Positions 8,238 through 16,931 of a DNA stretch of 64,000 bases are shown here, one piece after another; positions within the stretch are counted from its first letter, which is position 1; each line of letters opens with the position of its first letter. This DNA is from Ancylomarina sp963977525 (lineage in GTDB: Bacteria; Bacteroidota; Bacteroidia; Bacteroidales; Marinifilaceae), in NCBI GenBank assembly GCA_963977525.1, contig CAXBPC010000002.1, positions 62,001 to 126,000 on the forward strand, read 5' to 3'. The position numbers were made by a program, and so were the translations under genes. The notes under the pieces are model-generated. The model saw only the letters and a program-made list of their open reading frames with translations, was not told the origin of the DNA and made no database searches.

Positions 8238-10136
8238 CTATCTAGCTAAATCGTCAATGAGTTTTATTTTTTGTTTTAATAAAGTAAGGTTCTTTTTCCC
8301 TTGATTTACTTTTTCTTGCATTTCTTTTAATATTGAACTTGACTTATCCGATAAAGAAAAGAAACCCATATTGTTTTCCCAAAGCGTAACATCGCTTTCG
8401 AGTTGTTTAATTCTGTTGTAGAGTTTGTTACGTTCGTAAATAAGCGTGTCTTCAGGTTTTCTACCTTCAAGAATAGAGTCGATCTTTAATTTGAATTTTT
8501 GAACTTCCAAATTACTAGAGTCCATATTCATTTTGTCGTATAAGGCATTTATTGCTTTTCCGAAATCATTCTGAATGTGTTCTTTGCTCTTAAATGGAAC
8601 ATGACCAATTTCAGACCATTCCTTTTGGAATTGCTTTACAGTATTTAGATTCTCATCATCATCTTCGCTAGGTGTGTAGCTTTGTACTTTTTCAATAACA
8701 GCTTCTTTCAGTTTAAGGTTTTCAGCTTGTTTCAAATCTAAAGACCCAAAATGTTCCGATTTTCTATCAAAGAAATTATCGCATGCTTTTCTAAATCTAT
8801 TCCATATGTCGTTTGAAACTTTTCTAGGCACATTACCAATACTTTTCCATTTCTTCTGAATTCTGATTAGTTCATTGGTAGTTTGCTTCCAATCCGTACT
8901 ATCTTGTAACTCCTCAGCATTCTCACAAAGAACAACTTTCAGTTTCAGGTTTTCGTTTAACTTATCTTTATGCTCTACATAAAAGTCACGTTTGTGATTG
9001 AAAAATAGATCACAAGCTTCACGGAAACGTTGATATATTGAGTTGTTATCCTTTTTAGGAGCAAAACCAATTGAACGCCATTCCGTTTGTATTTCAAGCA
9101 CCTGCTTTGAGGCTTCATTCCAATCTTGATGTGTATCTGTAATTTTAGATGCAATCTCTTCTACTTTAATGCAAAGAGCTGTCTTTTTTTGAAGATTATA
9201 CACTTGTTCTTCGCGAATACCATTGTAGAAATTTTGTTGGTTTTTATTTATGGTATTTGAAATGGTTTTAAATCTATTCCAAAGATCTTCTCTTTTAATC
9301 CGATCCACAGGACCAACTTCGCGCCACATTTCATGTAGTTTCTGAAGATCATTAAAGGCTTTAATAGCAGATTTTTCTTCAAGGAGTTGTTCTGCATTTT
9401 CGCAAAGAGATACTTTTGCTTCATAGTTTTTACGCAAATCCAAATCACGCAATTCCCTATTTATTTTACTGTAGTCGTAGAACTGCTCAACTGCATGATG
9501 GTAGTTTTCCCACAAATGTTTTACGGATTGTGAAGGTACCATACCATAGTCTTTCCACTTTTTCTGTAAATCTCTAAACTCGTGAAAAGTTTTTTCGAAC
9601 GACTCTTGTCCGTTGACTAATTGTTTGAGTTCTTCAATAATTAAAAGCTTTTGCTTTAAGTTGTTTTCCTTTTGTTGTTCATAACTTTTATGAACTTCAG
9701 CTTTCTGGTCTCTATATTGTTGTAGAAGTGCTTTTATTTCAAGTTCCTGATCATCTTTTTCAGGATGGAAATCTTTTTCTTGCCCGCCTTCTTTTATGAA
9801 GTTTCTTTTTAACTCCTCTATAGTAGCATTGTGCTTTTTGTAAAAATGAATCTTAATACTCTCAGCTCGTTCTTTCGAATCGTTATCTAATTCAGCATCG
9901 AGAATCAGTTTCAGCCTTTGAATTAATTCATGCTTTTCCATCGAAGCATAATCAGGCTTTTCCTGAAGTTCTGTTTTTGAATCTGATTTTAAATTTTCAG
10001 TATCAGTATTGTCATCAGACTCAGTTTTTTCTTCCTGAATTTGAGCTTCTGATTGATCATGAGAGACTTCAGCATTTAATTCTACTTTTGGCTCAGTTTC
10101 ATTCTCATGTGAGGGCGTAAGATCTTGTTCTTTCAT
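8238..10136 (-). CDS. DUF349 repeat protein
   Basis: A 632-aa cytoplasmic, strongly charged, helical protein. The first 80 residues are acidic and low-complexity (many Glu, Asp, Ser, Gln). From about residue 140 onward a roughly 70-75-residue unit is repeated, each with a W-x-x-x-G-x-V/A-P core followed by LW..F..A...F(F/Y) (for example KDYGMVPSQSVKHLWENYHHA, REVGPVDRIKREDLWNRF, KSIGNVPRKVSNDIWNRFRKACDNFF). That is the DUF349 signature, and at least five copies are visible. The C-terminus is a coiled coil. Proteins of this kind are widespread in Bacteroidota; their biochemical role is not established to my knowledge. Single-gene unit with its own terminator. Confidence 0.9.
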   Translation of the reverse strand: MKEQDLTPSHENETEPKVELNAEVSHDQSEAQIQEEKTESDDNTDTENLKSDSKTELQEKPDYASMEKHELIQRLKLILDAELDNDSKERAESIKIHFYKKHNATIEELKRNFIKEGGQEKDFHPEKDDQELEIKALLQQYRDQKAEVHKSYEQQKENNLKQKLLIIEELKQLVNGQESFEKTFHEFRDLQKKWKDYGMVPSQSVKHLWENYHHAVEQFYDYSKINRELRDLDLRKNYEAKVSLCENAEQLLEEKSAIKAFNDLQKLHEMWREVGPVDRIKREDLWNRFKTISNTINKNQQNFYNGIREEQVYNLQKKTALCIKVEEIASKITDTHQDWNEASKQVLEIQTEWRSIGFAPKKDNNSIYQRFREACDLFFNHKRDFYVEHKDKLNENLKLKVVLCENAEELQDSTDWKQTTNELIRIQKKWKSIGNVPRKVSNDIWNRFRKACDNFFDRKSEHFGSLDLKQAENLKLKEAVIEKVQSYTPSEDDDENLNTVKQFQKEWSEIGHVPFKSKEHIQNDFGKAINALYDKMNMDSSNLEVQKFKLKIDSILEGRKPEDTLIYERNKLYNRIKQLESDVTLWENNMGFFSLSDKSSSILKEMQEKVNQGKKNLTLLKQKIKLIDDLAR

Positions 10137-10441
10137 GTGCTTTTCATTGAAAAGTAGACTAAAATAGCCTACTAAATTGACAATATAGAGATTAGAGTTC
10201 TAAACTACTATTACGAATTTAGTTATTAATGTATGAAACTTCAAAGAATAAGGAAAAATATTTATTTGACGAGATGTTGGGAACTGGCATGAAACAAGCT
10301 TTTTAGGGCGTTATAGTAGTTTTGTTTGCCAGTTTGTATTTATCTTTTTAAAGAAGATTTATTCTCAATATATTTTTCAATATTCATTTTTTTTTGTTTT
10401 ACTAAGGCTTGATGTCTACTTTTGAGAAAAATTTAGAGAAC

Positions 10442-11122
10442 ATGAGAATTGATATATTGACTGTTGTGCCAGAATTATTAGAAAGTCCATTAGGGCATTC
10501 TATTATTCAAAGAGCAAAAGATAAAGGCGTGGTTGAAATTCACATTCACAATATTCGTGATTTTTCCGAGGATAAGCATAATAAGGTTGACGACTATGCT
10601 TTTAGTGGAGGAGCAGGAATGGTAATGCGATTGGAGCCAATCGTTAAGGCAATTGAAAGTCTGACTGATCAGAGAGCGTATGATGAAATTATTTTCACGA
10701 GTCCTGATGGAGATAAATACGATCAAAGATCGGCAAATACGCTTTCTTTAAAAAAGAACATTATTATCCTTTGTGGACATTATAAAGGGATTGATCAGAG
10801 AATTCGTGATCATTTTATTACAAAAGAAATTTCTGTTGGTGATTTTGTTTTAACCGGTGGAGAGTTGGCAGCTGCTATTATTACTGATAGTGTTGTTCGT
10901 TTGTTACCAGGAGCAATGGGAGATGAAACTTCAGCTTTAACAGACTCTTTTCAGGATAACTTATTAGCACCTCCTTTATATACACGCCCAGCTGAATATA
11001 GAGGTTGGAAAGTTCCGGAGATTTTACTTTCTGGAGATCATAAGAAAATAGAGATCTGGCAAGAGGAGCAGGCTTATGAAAGAACTAAGCAATTACGTCC
11101 CGATTTATTGGATGAGGAATAA
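10442..11122 (+). CDS. trmD: tRNA (guanine-37 N1)-methyltransferase
   Basis: Methylates G37 next to the anticodon of a subset of tRNAs, which prevents +1 frameshifting; uses S-adenosylmethionine bound in a trefoil knot. The family start MRIDILTVVPELLESPLGHSI is preceded in frame by eleven extra codons (TTG 10409, ATG 10412), so I chose the ATG at 10442; 10412 remains possible. The knot region is clear: ILCGHYKGIDQRI, SVGDFVLTGGELAAAIITDSV and LPGAMGDETS. The length of 226 aa from this start is normal. The gene is alone; the 270 bases upstream show no other gene. Confidence 0.95.
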   Translation: MRIDILTVVPELLESPLGHSIIQRAKDKGVVEIHIHNIRDFSEDKHNKVDDYAFSGGAGMVMRLEPIVKAIESLTDQRAYDEIIFTSPDGDKYDQRSANTLSLKKNIIILCGHYKGIDQRIRDHFITKEISVGDFVLTGGELAAAIITDSVVRLLPGAMGDETSALTDSFQDNLLAPPLYTRPAEYRGWKVPEILLSGDHKKIEIWQEEQAYERTKQLRPDLLDEE

Positions 11123-11130
11123 ATATAAGA

Positions 11131-11160
11131 AGAGCTGCAAATAAAATAATTTGCAGCTCT
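11131..11160. terminator. bidirectional intrinsic terminator
   Basis: A 12-bp perfect stem AGAGCTGCAAAT (11131-11142) / 11149-11160 with T-rich flanks on both strands, between convergent trmD and the rubrerythrin gene. Confidence 0.88.
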
Positions 11161-11166
11161 TTATTT

Positions 11167-11739
11167 TTAATAGTTCTCGCTCTTTTCTTCGAAATAAGCT
11201 TGAGGGTGCTGACAAGCAGGACAGTTGTTTGGAGCTTTTGTACCTGTATGTACATAACCACAATTTCTGCAGTACCAGTCGATTTTTTCTTCTTTCTCGA
11301 ATACTTTACCTTCTTCAACATTCTTCAAAAGTTTCAAATATCTTTCTTCGTGAATTTGTTCAACTTTAGCAATAGTTTTAAATGCAGAAGCAACCTCTTT
11401 AAATCCTTCTTCGCTTGCAATTCTTGCAAACTCTGGATATAAATCAGTGTATTCTTCGTTTTCACCCATGGCAGCTGCCTTAAGGTTTTCTGCTGTAGTA
11501 GCTATTGTTCCAGCAGGATAAATAGCTGTTATTTCAACTTCACCACCTTCTAGGAATTTAAAGAAACGCTTTGCGTGTTGCATTTCTTGCTCAGCAGTTT
11601 CTAAGAATAAAGCTGCAATTTGCTCATAACCTTCTTTCTTTGCTTGCTTAGCAAAATAAGTGTAACGACTTCTTGCTTGAGATTCTCCAGCAAAAGCTTT
11701 AAGAAGATTCTTTTCAGTTTCTGTTCCTTTAATGCTCAT
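11167..11739 (-). CDS. rubrerythrin
   Basis: Cytoplasmic peroxide-reducing non-heme iron protein, typical of anaerobes under oxidative stress. The N-terminal ferritin-like four-helix domain carries the diiron ligands in the pattern E-x-x-x-R...EQEMQHAKRF and KVEQIHEERYLKLL. The C-terminal rubredoxin-like domain binds one iron through Cys157, Cys160, Cys173 and Cys176 (WYCRNCGYVHTG and NNCPACQHP). The length of 190 aa is canonical. Monocistronic; its presence supports an anaerobic or microaerobic life style. Confidence 0.95.
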   Translation of the reverse strand: MSIKGTETEKNLLKAFAGESQARSRYTYFAKQAKKEGYEQIAALFLETAEQEMQHAKRFFKFLEGGEVEITAIYPAGTIATTAENLKAAAMGENEEYTDLYPEFARIASEEGFKEVASAFKTIAKVEQIHEERYLKLLKNVEEGKVFEKEEKIDWYCRNCGYVHTGTKAPNNCPACQHPQAYFEEKSENY

Positions 11740-11970
11740 ATCAATTGAGTTTTGTTATGTTTTCTAATATACAAATATCAAGATTTTTTTAAAACCATAG
11801 AAGTATTGTTAAGACTGGTTTTGTAATTTATAATCGTGTTAAATAGAGTTTGATACTTGTGTATATTGATAAGGAAACATGATGATTTTATTTGTCTAAA
11901 ACCAGAAGATTTTGTAACTTAATTAAGCAAGTCTTTTTCAGCTTGCACCTCAATTAAATTTTGGGTAAAT

Positions 11971-12591
11971 ATGTCTAAACTATACCTCTGGTCTGAGTTT
12001 GTGGCTATTTTTTTTATTATGCCACTATTGTATTTTTTTGAATTGATTCCAATTCATAAAGGTATTCCATTGGTCCTTGTTTTTATATATTGTTTTATTG
12101 TTATGTACAACAAGAAAAGTATATCAAGACGTATTTTTAGAATTAAATCTTTTCTTTCATTGAAAGAAGTAGCTGTGAAGAGCTTGTTCTTGTTGGTTGT
12201 ATCTTCTTTGTGGGTTTACATCTTTCGAGAAGATGTTTTTTTTCACCTTCCTTTAAACAACTTTTGGTTTTGGGTTTTTATTGTTTTGACTTATCCCATT
12301 TGGTCGGCTTTTACTCAGGAGTTTATATACCGCTTCTTTTTTTATCAGCGGTATCGAATTCTCTTCGATAGTATTCTACTTATGATCTTCGTGAATGCGC
12401 TGTGTTTTTCTATGGCTCACATTATTTTTCGAAATTGGGTTGCCTTGGTTTTTACCTTTGTTGGAAGTATTGTTTTTTCACTAACCTACATAAGGAGTAA
12501 GTCATTGAATGTCGTATTTATTGAGCATTCTATTTATGGTAATATCTTTTTCACCAATGGATTTGGAATTTTCTTTTATCTCCCTCTTTAG
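11971..12591 (+). CDS. CPBP-family intramembrane protease-like protein
   Basis: A 206-aa polytopic membrane protein with about six hydrophobic helices. The fourth-helix motif of CPBP (CAAX/bacteriocin-processing) glutamic proteases is present as TQEFIYR, where the usual EExxxR has become Gln116-Glu117-x3-Arg121. The His of the next motif is kept in CFSMAHIIF (His150), as is the late polar motif FIEHSIYGN. The first Glu is often the catalytic base in studied members, so activity is uncertain. No partner gene is obvious; the next gene begins 41 bases downstream and may be co-transcribed. Confidence 0.8.
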   Translation: MSKLYLWSEFVAIFFIMPLLYFFELIPIHKGIPLVLVFIYCFIVMYNKKSISRRIFRIKSFLSLKEVAVKSLFLLVVSSLWVYIFREDVFFHLPLNNFWFWVFIVLTYPIWSAFTQEFIYRFFFYQRYRILFDSILLMIFVNALCFSMAHIIFRNWVALVFTFVGSIVFSLTYIRSKSLNVVFIEHSIYGNIFFTNGFGIFFYLPL

Positions 12592-12632
12592 TTTATTTAA
12601 AACAAATAAAAATAAAGAGTATATTTATATCT

Positions 12633-14753
12633 ATGAAAAATAGATTTAAATATGCTCTTGCAATCCTAGCTTTTGTGTTTCTAGGAGTTATAACTGTGAA
12701 TTTTGTAGGGGCGCAAATCCAAAATAAAGGAATGAAAGAAAAATATACTAACTCGCTTATAAATGAAACGAGCCCTTACCTTCTGCAGCATGCTCACAAT
12801 CCTGTGGATTGGTACCCTTGGGGTAATGAAGCTTTAGCAAAAGCTAAAGCTGAAGATAAACTGCTTCTAATTAGTATTGGTTATTCAGCCTGTCACTGGT
12901 GTCATGTGATGGAGCATGAGAGTTTTGAAAATGAAGAGATTGCTAAGTTAATGAACGAACTTTTTGTTTGTGTAAAAGTAGATCGCGAGGAGCGTCCAGA
13001 TGTAGATCAGGTTTATATGGATGCTGTACAATTAATTACAGGACGCGGAGGTTGGCCGCTAAATTGCTTTGCTTTACCTGATGGTAGACCTTTTTATGGG
13101 GGAACTTATTTTCCTTCAGATAATTGGGTGCAAGTTTTGAAAGCTATTAGTAACGCTTATATTACGGAAAAGGATAAGGTTCTGAAATCAGCTGAGCAAG
13201 TTTCAGAAGGAGTAAGAACAAGTGGCTTGATTGAAGAGAAAGCGAATAATACTTCTTATTCTATGAAAGATCTTGATGTTTCTGTGAATGCATGGAAGTC
13301 AAGTTTCGATAAAGAGAACGGTGGTGAGAATCGTGCACCAAAATTCCCAATCCCTATTTCACTTGAATTTTTGTTGAACTACTATTTTTATAGCAAAGAT
13401 GTTGTGATCTTAGATCATCTTACTCTTAGTTTAGATAAGATGGCTGAAGGAGGAATTTATGACCAAGTAGGAGGAGGTTTTGCTCGATATTCAGTAGATC
13501 AATACTGGAAAGTACCACACTTCGAAAAAATGCTTTACGATAATGCGCAGCTTTTGAGTTTATATGCCAAGGCCTATCGATTGACGAAGAAACCGCTTTA
13601 TAAAAGAGTCATTCAAGAAACAATTGGTTTTGTTGAACGAGAATTGTTTCAAGGAGAAGGCGGTTTTTATTCTGCTCTAGATGCCGATAGTGAAGGAGTC
13701 GAAGGTAAGTTTTACGTTTGGGAAAAGGAAGAGGTAGATCGGGTTCTAGGAGACAATTCATCCATTTTTTCTGAATATTATGAGGTTTTAAAAAATGCTA
13801 ATTGGGAAGAGGGAAATATCCTTCACATCAAGAAAGATAAATCAGATTTGTTAGAAAAATACAATATTGATGAAGAGGAGTTCGATCTTTTGCTTAAAGA
13901 ATCTAAGGATAAGCTTCTTAAGGTTAGAGCTAAGAGGATAAGACCAGGCTTAGATGATAAGTTCTTGACTTCGTGGAATGCCCTTTTGATAAAAGGTTAT
14001 CTGGAGTCTTACAAGGCAATTGGTGACGAAGCCTATTTAGAAAAGGCAAATCAAATAGCTGATTTTATTGTTGAAAGAATGAGTAAGTCTGGAGTTCAAT
14101 TGTTTCGAACCTATAAAAATGGTGATTCTAGAATAAACGCTTTTCTTGATGATTATAGTTTCACTATTGAGGCATTTATAGCTTTGTACCAAGTCAGTTT
14201 CGACGAAACTTGGCTGCAAAGAGCAAATACTATGACAGCCTATGTGATTGAAAACTTTTATGATGATAAATCAGGAATGTTTTTTTATACTTCAGTAAAA
14301 GATGCTGAACTCATAGCAAGAAAAATGGAAGTGATGGATAATGTGATTCCTTCTTCAAATGCATCAATGGCTGAATCTCTTTATTTATTAGGAAATATAT
14401 TGGGAAAGCTGGAATATGTTGGAATGTCAGGGCAGATGCTAACAAATATGAAGGATCAAACCTTAAAATACACATCCTATCATGGGAAATGGGCAAACTT
14501 AATGTTGAAACATATTGAATCACCTTATGAATTGGTTATATCTGGTAAAGATGCTAAGAAGTTTCAAAGAGATTTTAATAATAATTTTTACCCGAATGTG
14601 TTGGTTTTAGGTAGCGAACAAGAAAGCGATTTACCTTTATTGAAAAATAGATTTAGTAATGAAACAACAAGTTTTTACCTTTGTAAGGATAAGGCTTGTT
14701 TCTTGCCCACATCTAATATTAATGAAGTCATAAAACGTATCGATGTCAAATAA
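12633..14753 (+). CDS. DUF255 thioredoxin-fold / six-hairpin protein
   Basis: A 706-aa protein of the YyaL/SPATA20 family. It begins with an uncleaved or cleaved hydrophobic segment (about residues 7-26) ending in VGAQ, so it is probably exported, which is less usual for the family. The thioredoxin-like domain starts at NETSPYLLQHAHNPVDWYPWG and has the CxxC pair Cys87/Cys90 in SACHWCHVMEHESF. The remainder is an alpha/alpha-toroid resembling six-hairpin glycosidases (GGIYDQVGGGFARYSVD, VPHFEKMLYDNAQLL, FYSALDADSEGVEGKFY). The enzymatic activity is unproven. Its stop overlaps the longest reading of the M48 gene, so the two are coupled. Confidence 0.92.
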   Translation: MKNRFKYALAILAFVFLGVITVNFVGAQIQNKGMKEKYTNSLINETSPYLLQHAHNPVDWYPWGNEALAKAKAEDKLLLISIGYSACHWCHVMEHESFENEEIAKLMNELFVCVKVDREERPDVDQVYMDAVQLITGRGGWPLNCFALPDGRPFYGGTYFPSDNWVQVLKAISNAYITEKDKVLKSAEQVSEGVRTSGLIEEKANNTSYSMKDLDVSVNAWKSSFDKENGGENRAPKFPIPISLEFLLNYYFYSKDVVILDHLTLSLDKMAEGGIYDQVGGGFARYSVDQYWKVPHFEKMLYDNAQLLSLYAKAYRLTKKPLYKRVIQETIGFVERELFQGEGGFYSALDADSEGVEGKFYVWEKEEVDRVLGDNSSIFSEYYEVLKNANWEEGNILHIKKDKSDLLEKYNIDEEEFDLLLKESKDKLLKVRAKRIRPGLDDKFLTSWNALLIKGYLESYKAIGDEAYLEKANQIADFIVERMSKSGVQLFRTYKNGDSRINAFLDDYSFTIEAFIALYQVSFDETWLQRANTMTAYVIENFYDDKSGMFFYTSVKDAELIARKMEVMDNVIPSSNASMAESLYLLGNILGKLEYVGMSGQMLTNMKDQTLKYTSYHGKWANLMLKHIESPYELVISGKDAKKFQRDFNNNFYPNVLVLGSEQESDLPLLKNRFSNETTSFYLCKDKACFLPTSNINEVIKRIDVK

Positions 14754-14760
14754 ATTTAAG

Positions 14761-15561
14761 ATGAATATAGTGATGAGGAAGATTTCTTTTTTGTGTCTAA
14801 TTGCATTATTAACTGCATGTGCTACTGTACCCATTACAGGACGTAGACAAATGAGCTTATTTCCCGAAAGCCAAATGATAGCAACAAGCTTAACTCAATA
14901 TGACACTTTTCTTAAGGAAAATAAACTTTCAAGCAATAAGCAACAATCTGATATGGTTAAGCGAGTAGGAAAGCGAATTGCTGAGGTTGTTGAGATCTTT
15001 ATGAAGGATAATGGTATGGCTGACCGTGTGGCTAATTTTGAGTGGGAGTTTAATTTAGTTGATAACGATACACCGAATGCTTGGTGCATGCCAGGAGGTA
15101 AGGTTGTTTTTTATACAGGTATTCTTCCATTTACTCAAACAGAGGAAGGTTTGGCCGTGGTTATGGGCCATGAAATCGCTCATGCCATTGCTCGGCATGG
15201 TAATGAGAGAATGAGTCAGCAAATGGGAATACAGGCATTGGGAACTGGATTGAGTGTGATGTTGAATGAAAAGCCAGCTGAAACGCAGCAAGTATGGATG
15301 ACTGCATTTGGTGCTGGGTCTAATGTACTAGTTACATTACCTTTTTCAAGATCACATGAAAATGAAGCTGATAAAATGGGCTTGATTTTTATGGCTATGG
15401 CTGGCTACAATCCAGCTGTTGCAGTTGATTTTTGGAAACGCATGGGAGAGAGTGATGGACAAAAACCGCCTGAATTCTTATCAACTCACCCAGCAGATGA
15501 TACTAGAGTGAAGAATATACAAGCTTTTTTACCAGAAGCGATGAAGTATTATAAGAAATAG
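14761..15561 (+). CDS. M48-family metallopeptidase lipoprotein
   Basis: Zinc endopeptidase in the LoiP/BepA style, likely anchored to the outer membrane and used in envelope quality control. The lipoprotein signal reads ISFLCLIALLTAC followed by ATVPITGRRQMSLFPE, a segment conserved in the family. The zinc site is HEIAHAIARH (first His about residue 137), with the third ligand in ENEADKMGL. The C-terminus has the usual STHPADDTRVKNI. The frame is open from 14743, overlapping the DUF255 stop; the ATG at 14761 or 14773 gives a better lipoprotein signal. It is co-transcribed with the DUF255 gene and followed by a strong terminator. Confidence 0.94.
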   Translation: MNIVMRKISFLCLIALLTACATVPITGRRQMSLFPESQMIATSLTQYDTFLKENKLSSNKQQSDMVKRVGKRIAEVVEIFMKDNGMADRVANFEWEFNLVDNDTPNAWCMPGGKVVFYTGILPFTQTEEGLAVVMGHEIAHAIARHGNERMSQQMGIQALGTGLSVMLNEKPAETQQVWMTAFGAGSNVLVTLPFSRSHENEADKMGLIFMAMAGYNPAVAVDFWKRMGESDGQKPPEFLSTHPADDTRVKNIQAFLPEAMKYYKK

Positions 15562-15586
15562 AAAATCACTTTGTGTATTGATTTAT

Positions 15587-15620
15587 AAAGAGATGTTCGT
15601 TAGAATATCTCTTTTTTTTT
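15587..15620 (+). terminator. intrinsic terminator of the DUF255-M48 unit
   Basis: A 12-bp stem (15587-15598 with 15603-15614, one G-T pair), loop GTTA, followed by T-run to 15620. Confidence 0.9.
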
Positions 15621-15770
15621 GCTTGGAATTAAATTATGTAATAATCATATATTCATTATATTAGTGCTATGAGTTGTGTTGTAAGTAAGTTGCTTTAATG
15701 GACTTTTGTACAACTTGACTTTTAAGCCTATTTGTCTCAATCTTGGAGTTAATGCCTATACACGAAGATT

Positions 15771-16769
15771 ATGAAAGAAAATATTCTAAAAATCTCAAAG
15801 CTTGCATTGTTTATCATAGCTGTAGTTGTGGTATGTATTTTATTGTTTAAGCAATGTTCTGGAGATAAATTCGGAGTGAAAAAATCTGCCGGAAATTCCT
15901 CAGCTATAATTAATGTCAAAAATGACTCTGTAGATAAGGTTAAGAAGAAAAATTTAGCCAATGAAGGACTTGTTTTAGTGGCTCTAACGGAAGAGTCTGA
16001 GGTTATTGAGTTAGTGGAGATAGATGAAGATATAGTTGTTTCAAAGTCAATAGGAAAGAATGCTGTTATAAGTCCTCAGATTAAGAACCCTAATGTAATA
16101 GTTGGTCGCAAGGAACCTCAAACAAGTATTTCAAGGCAATTTTATGATGGTATTGGAGAAGATCAAAAGCCAAAGCTTGAGGATCTTCTTGCAGGTGAGT
16201 TAGAAGTTATTGCCACAAAGGTGAAGGTGTTAGAGGAGAAGGTGAAAGCTCTTTTTGAAAAGATGAGAATTTTTTCAGAAGAGAAAGAAAATAGAGTTTT
16301 AGCTGAAGAGCTTGTCAAGAAAGAAAAGGAAGTGAATTCGATTAGTATTGTGGAAACATTAAAAGATGATGATTTAATATATAGATACCCAACTCATGTT
16401 TTAGCTGGAGGTCTTTCAACCTATGAAAAATGGACAGGTTATGGATTACAGGCTAGTTATACTTATCGCATAAACAAATTTGTCTCATTAGGAGGACAAG
16501 GGAATGCTTTTTTTAAGGATGGTAAATACAGAGGGGACAGAAGTCTTTATATGGGATTTCGTGCTAACTTTCATATGTTCCCATTGTTTGTTGAGAATTC
16601 TAGATTTGATATGTATGCGGGTGGTACCGCTGGTATAGGTCGAGATAATAATGTTGAGACATTTGAAACAATGTGGTATTTGGGTGCTGCCTACGATTTT
16701 AGTAAACATTGGGGAGTATTTGTCGAAGCTGGTGATATTGGCGTAATTGGATTAAGATTGACATTTTAA
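15771..16769 (+). CDS. membrane-anchored coiled-coil / beta-barrel protein
   Basis: I do not recognise a named family. The 332-aa protein starts with a hydrophobic segment (about residues 9-28) ending LLFKQCSG. A polar, Val/Ile/Lys/Glu-rich region follows, with a short coiled coil at about 140-200 (EVIATKVKVLEEKVKALFEK). From about residue 210 the sequence turns into alternating amphipathic beta strands (HVLAGGLSTYEKWTGYGLQAS, MYAGGTAGIGRD, GVFVEAGDIGVIGLRLTF) and ends in Phe, as outer-membrane beta-barrels do. About eight strands would fit an OmpX/OmpW-sized barrel. Monocistronic between two terminators. Confidence 0.75.
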   Translation: MKENILKISKLALFIIAVVVVCILLFKQCSGDKFGVKKSAGNSSAIINVKNDSVDKVKKKNLANEGLVLVALTEESEVIELVEIDEDIVVSKSIGKNAVISPQIKNPNVIVGRKEPQTSISRQFYDGIGEDQKPKLEDLLAGELEVIATKVKVLEEKVKALFEKMRIFSEEKENRVLAEELVKKEKEVNSISIVETLKDDDLIYRYPTHVLAGGLSTYEKWTGYGLQASYTYRINKFVSLGGQGNAFFKDGKYRGDRSLYMGFRANFHMFPLFVENSRFDMYAGGTAGIGRDNNVETFETMWYLGAAYDFSKHWGVFVEAGDIGVIGLRLTF

Positions 16770-16822
16770 AGACTCTTGTTCGAACTATTTTGAGCTGATA
16801 TAATAAGAGTTATTGGTATAAG

Positions 16823-16861
16823 AGAGAAGAGATATTATCAGTATATCTCTTCTCTTTTTTT
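16823..16861 (+). terminator. intrinsic terminator
   Basis: A perfect 13-bp stem (16823-16835 with 16843-16855) and a T-run after it, closing the barrel-protein gene. Confidence 0.9.
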
Positions 16862-16864
16862 ATG

Positions 16865-16894
16865 TTGTAACTTCTCTTGAATTTTATAAATTTG
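16865..16894 (+). promoter_or_regulatory. promoter of the MutS-family gene
   Basis: TTG at 16865-16867, 19-base spacer, TAAATTTG at 16887-16894: an exact -7 box of the Bacteroidota type, 37 bases before the start codon. Confidence 0.6.
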
Positions 16895-16931
16895 AGCAGA
16901 AAATCGAATCAATTATTTATAAGTTATATAA

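Noticed and set aside
10409..10441. N-terminal extension of trmD
   Set aside because: The family begins with the sequence at 10442; the eleven extra codons have no counterpart in TrmD proteins as I know them.
12633..15561. DUF255-M48 pair as a novel toxin or secretion system
   Set aside because: Both families are widespread housekeeping-type proteins; close spacing alone does not make a new system.
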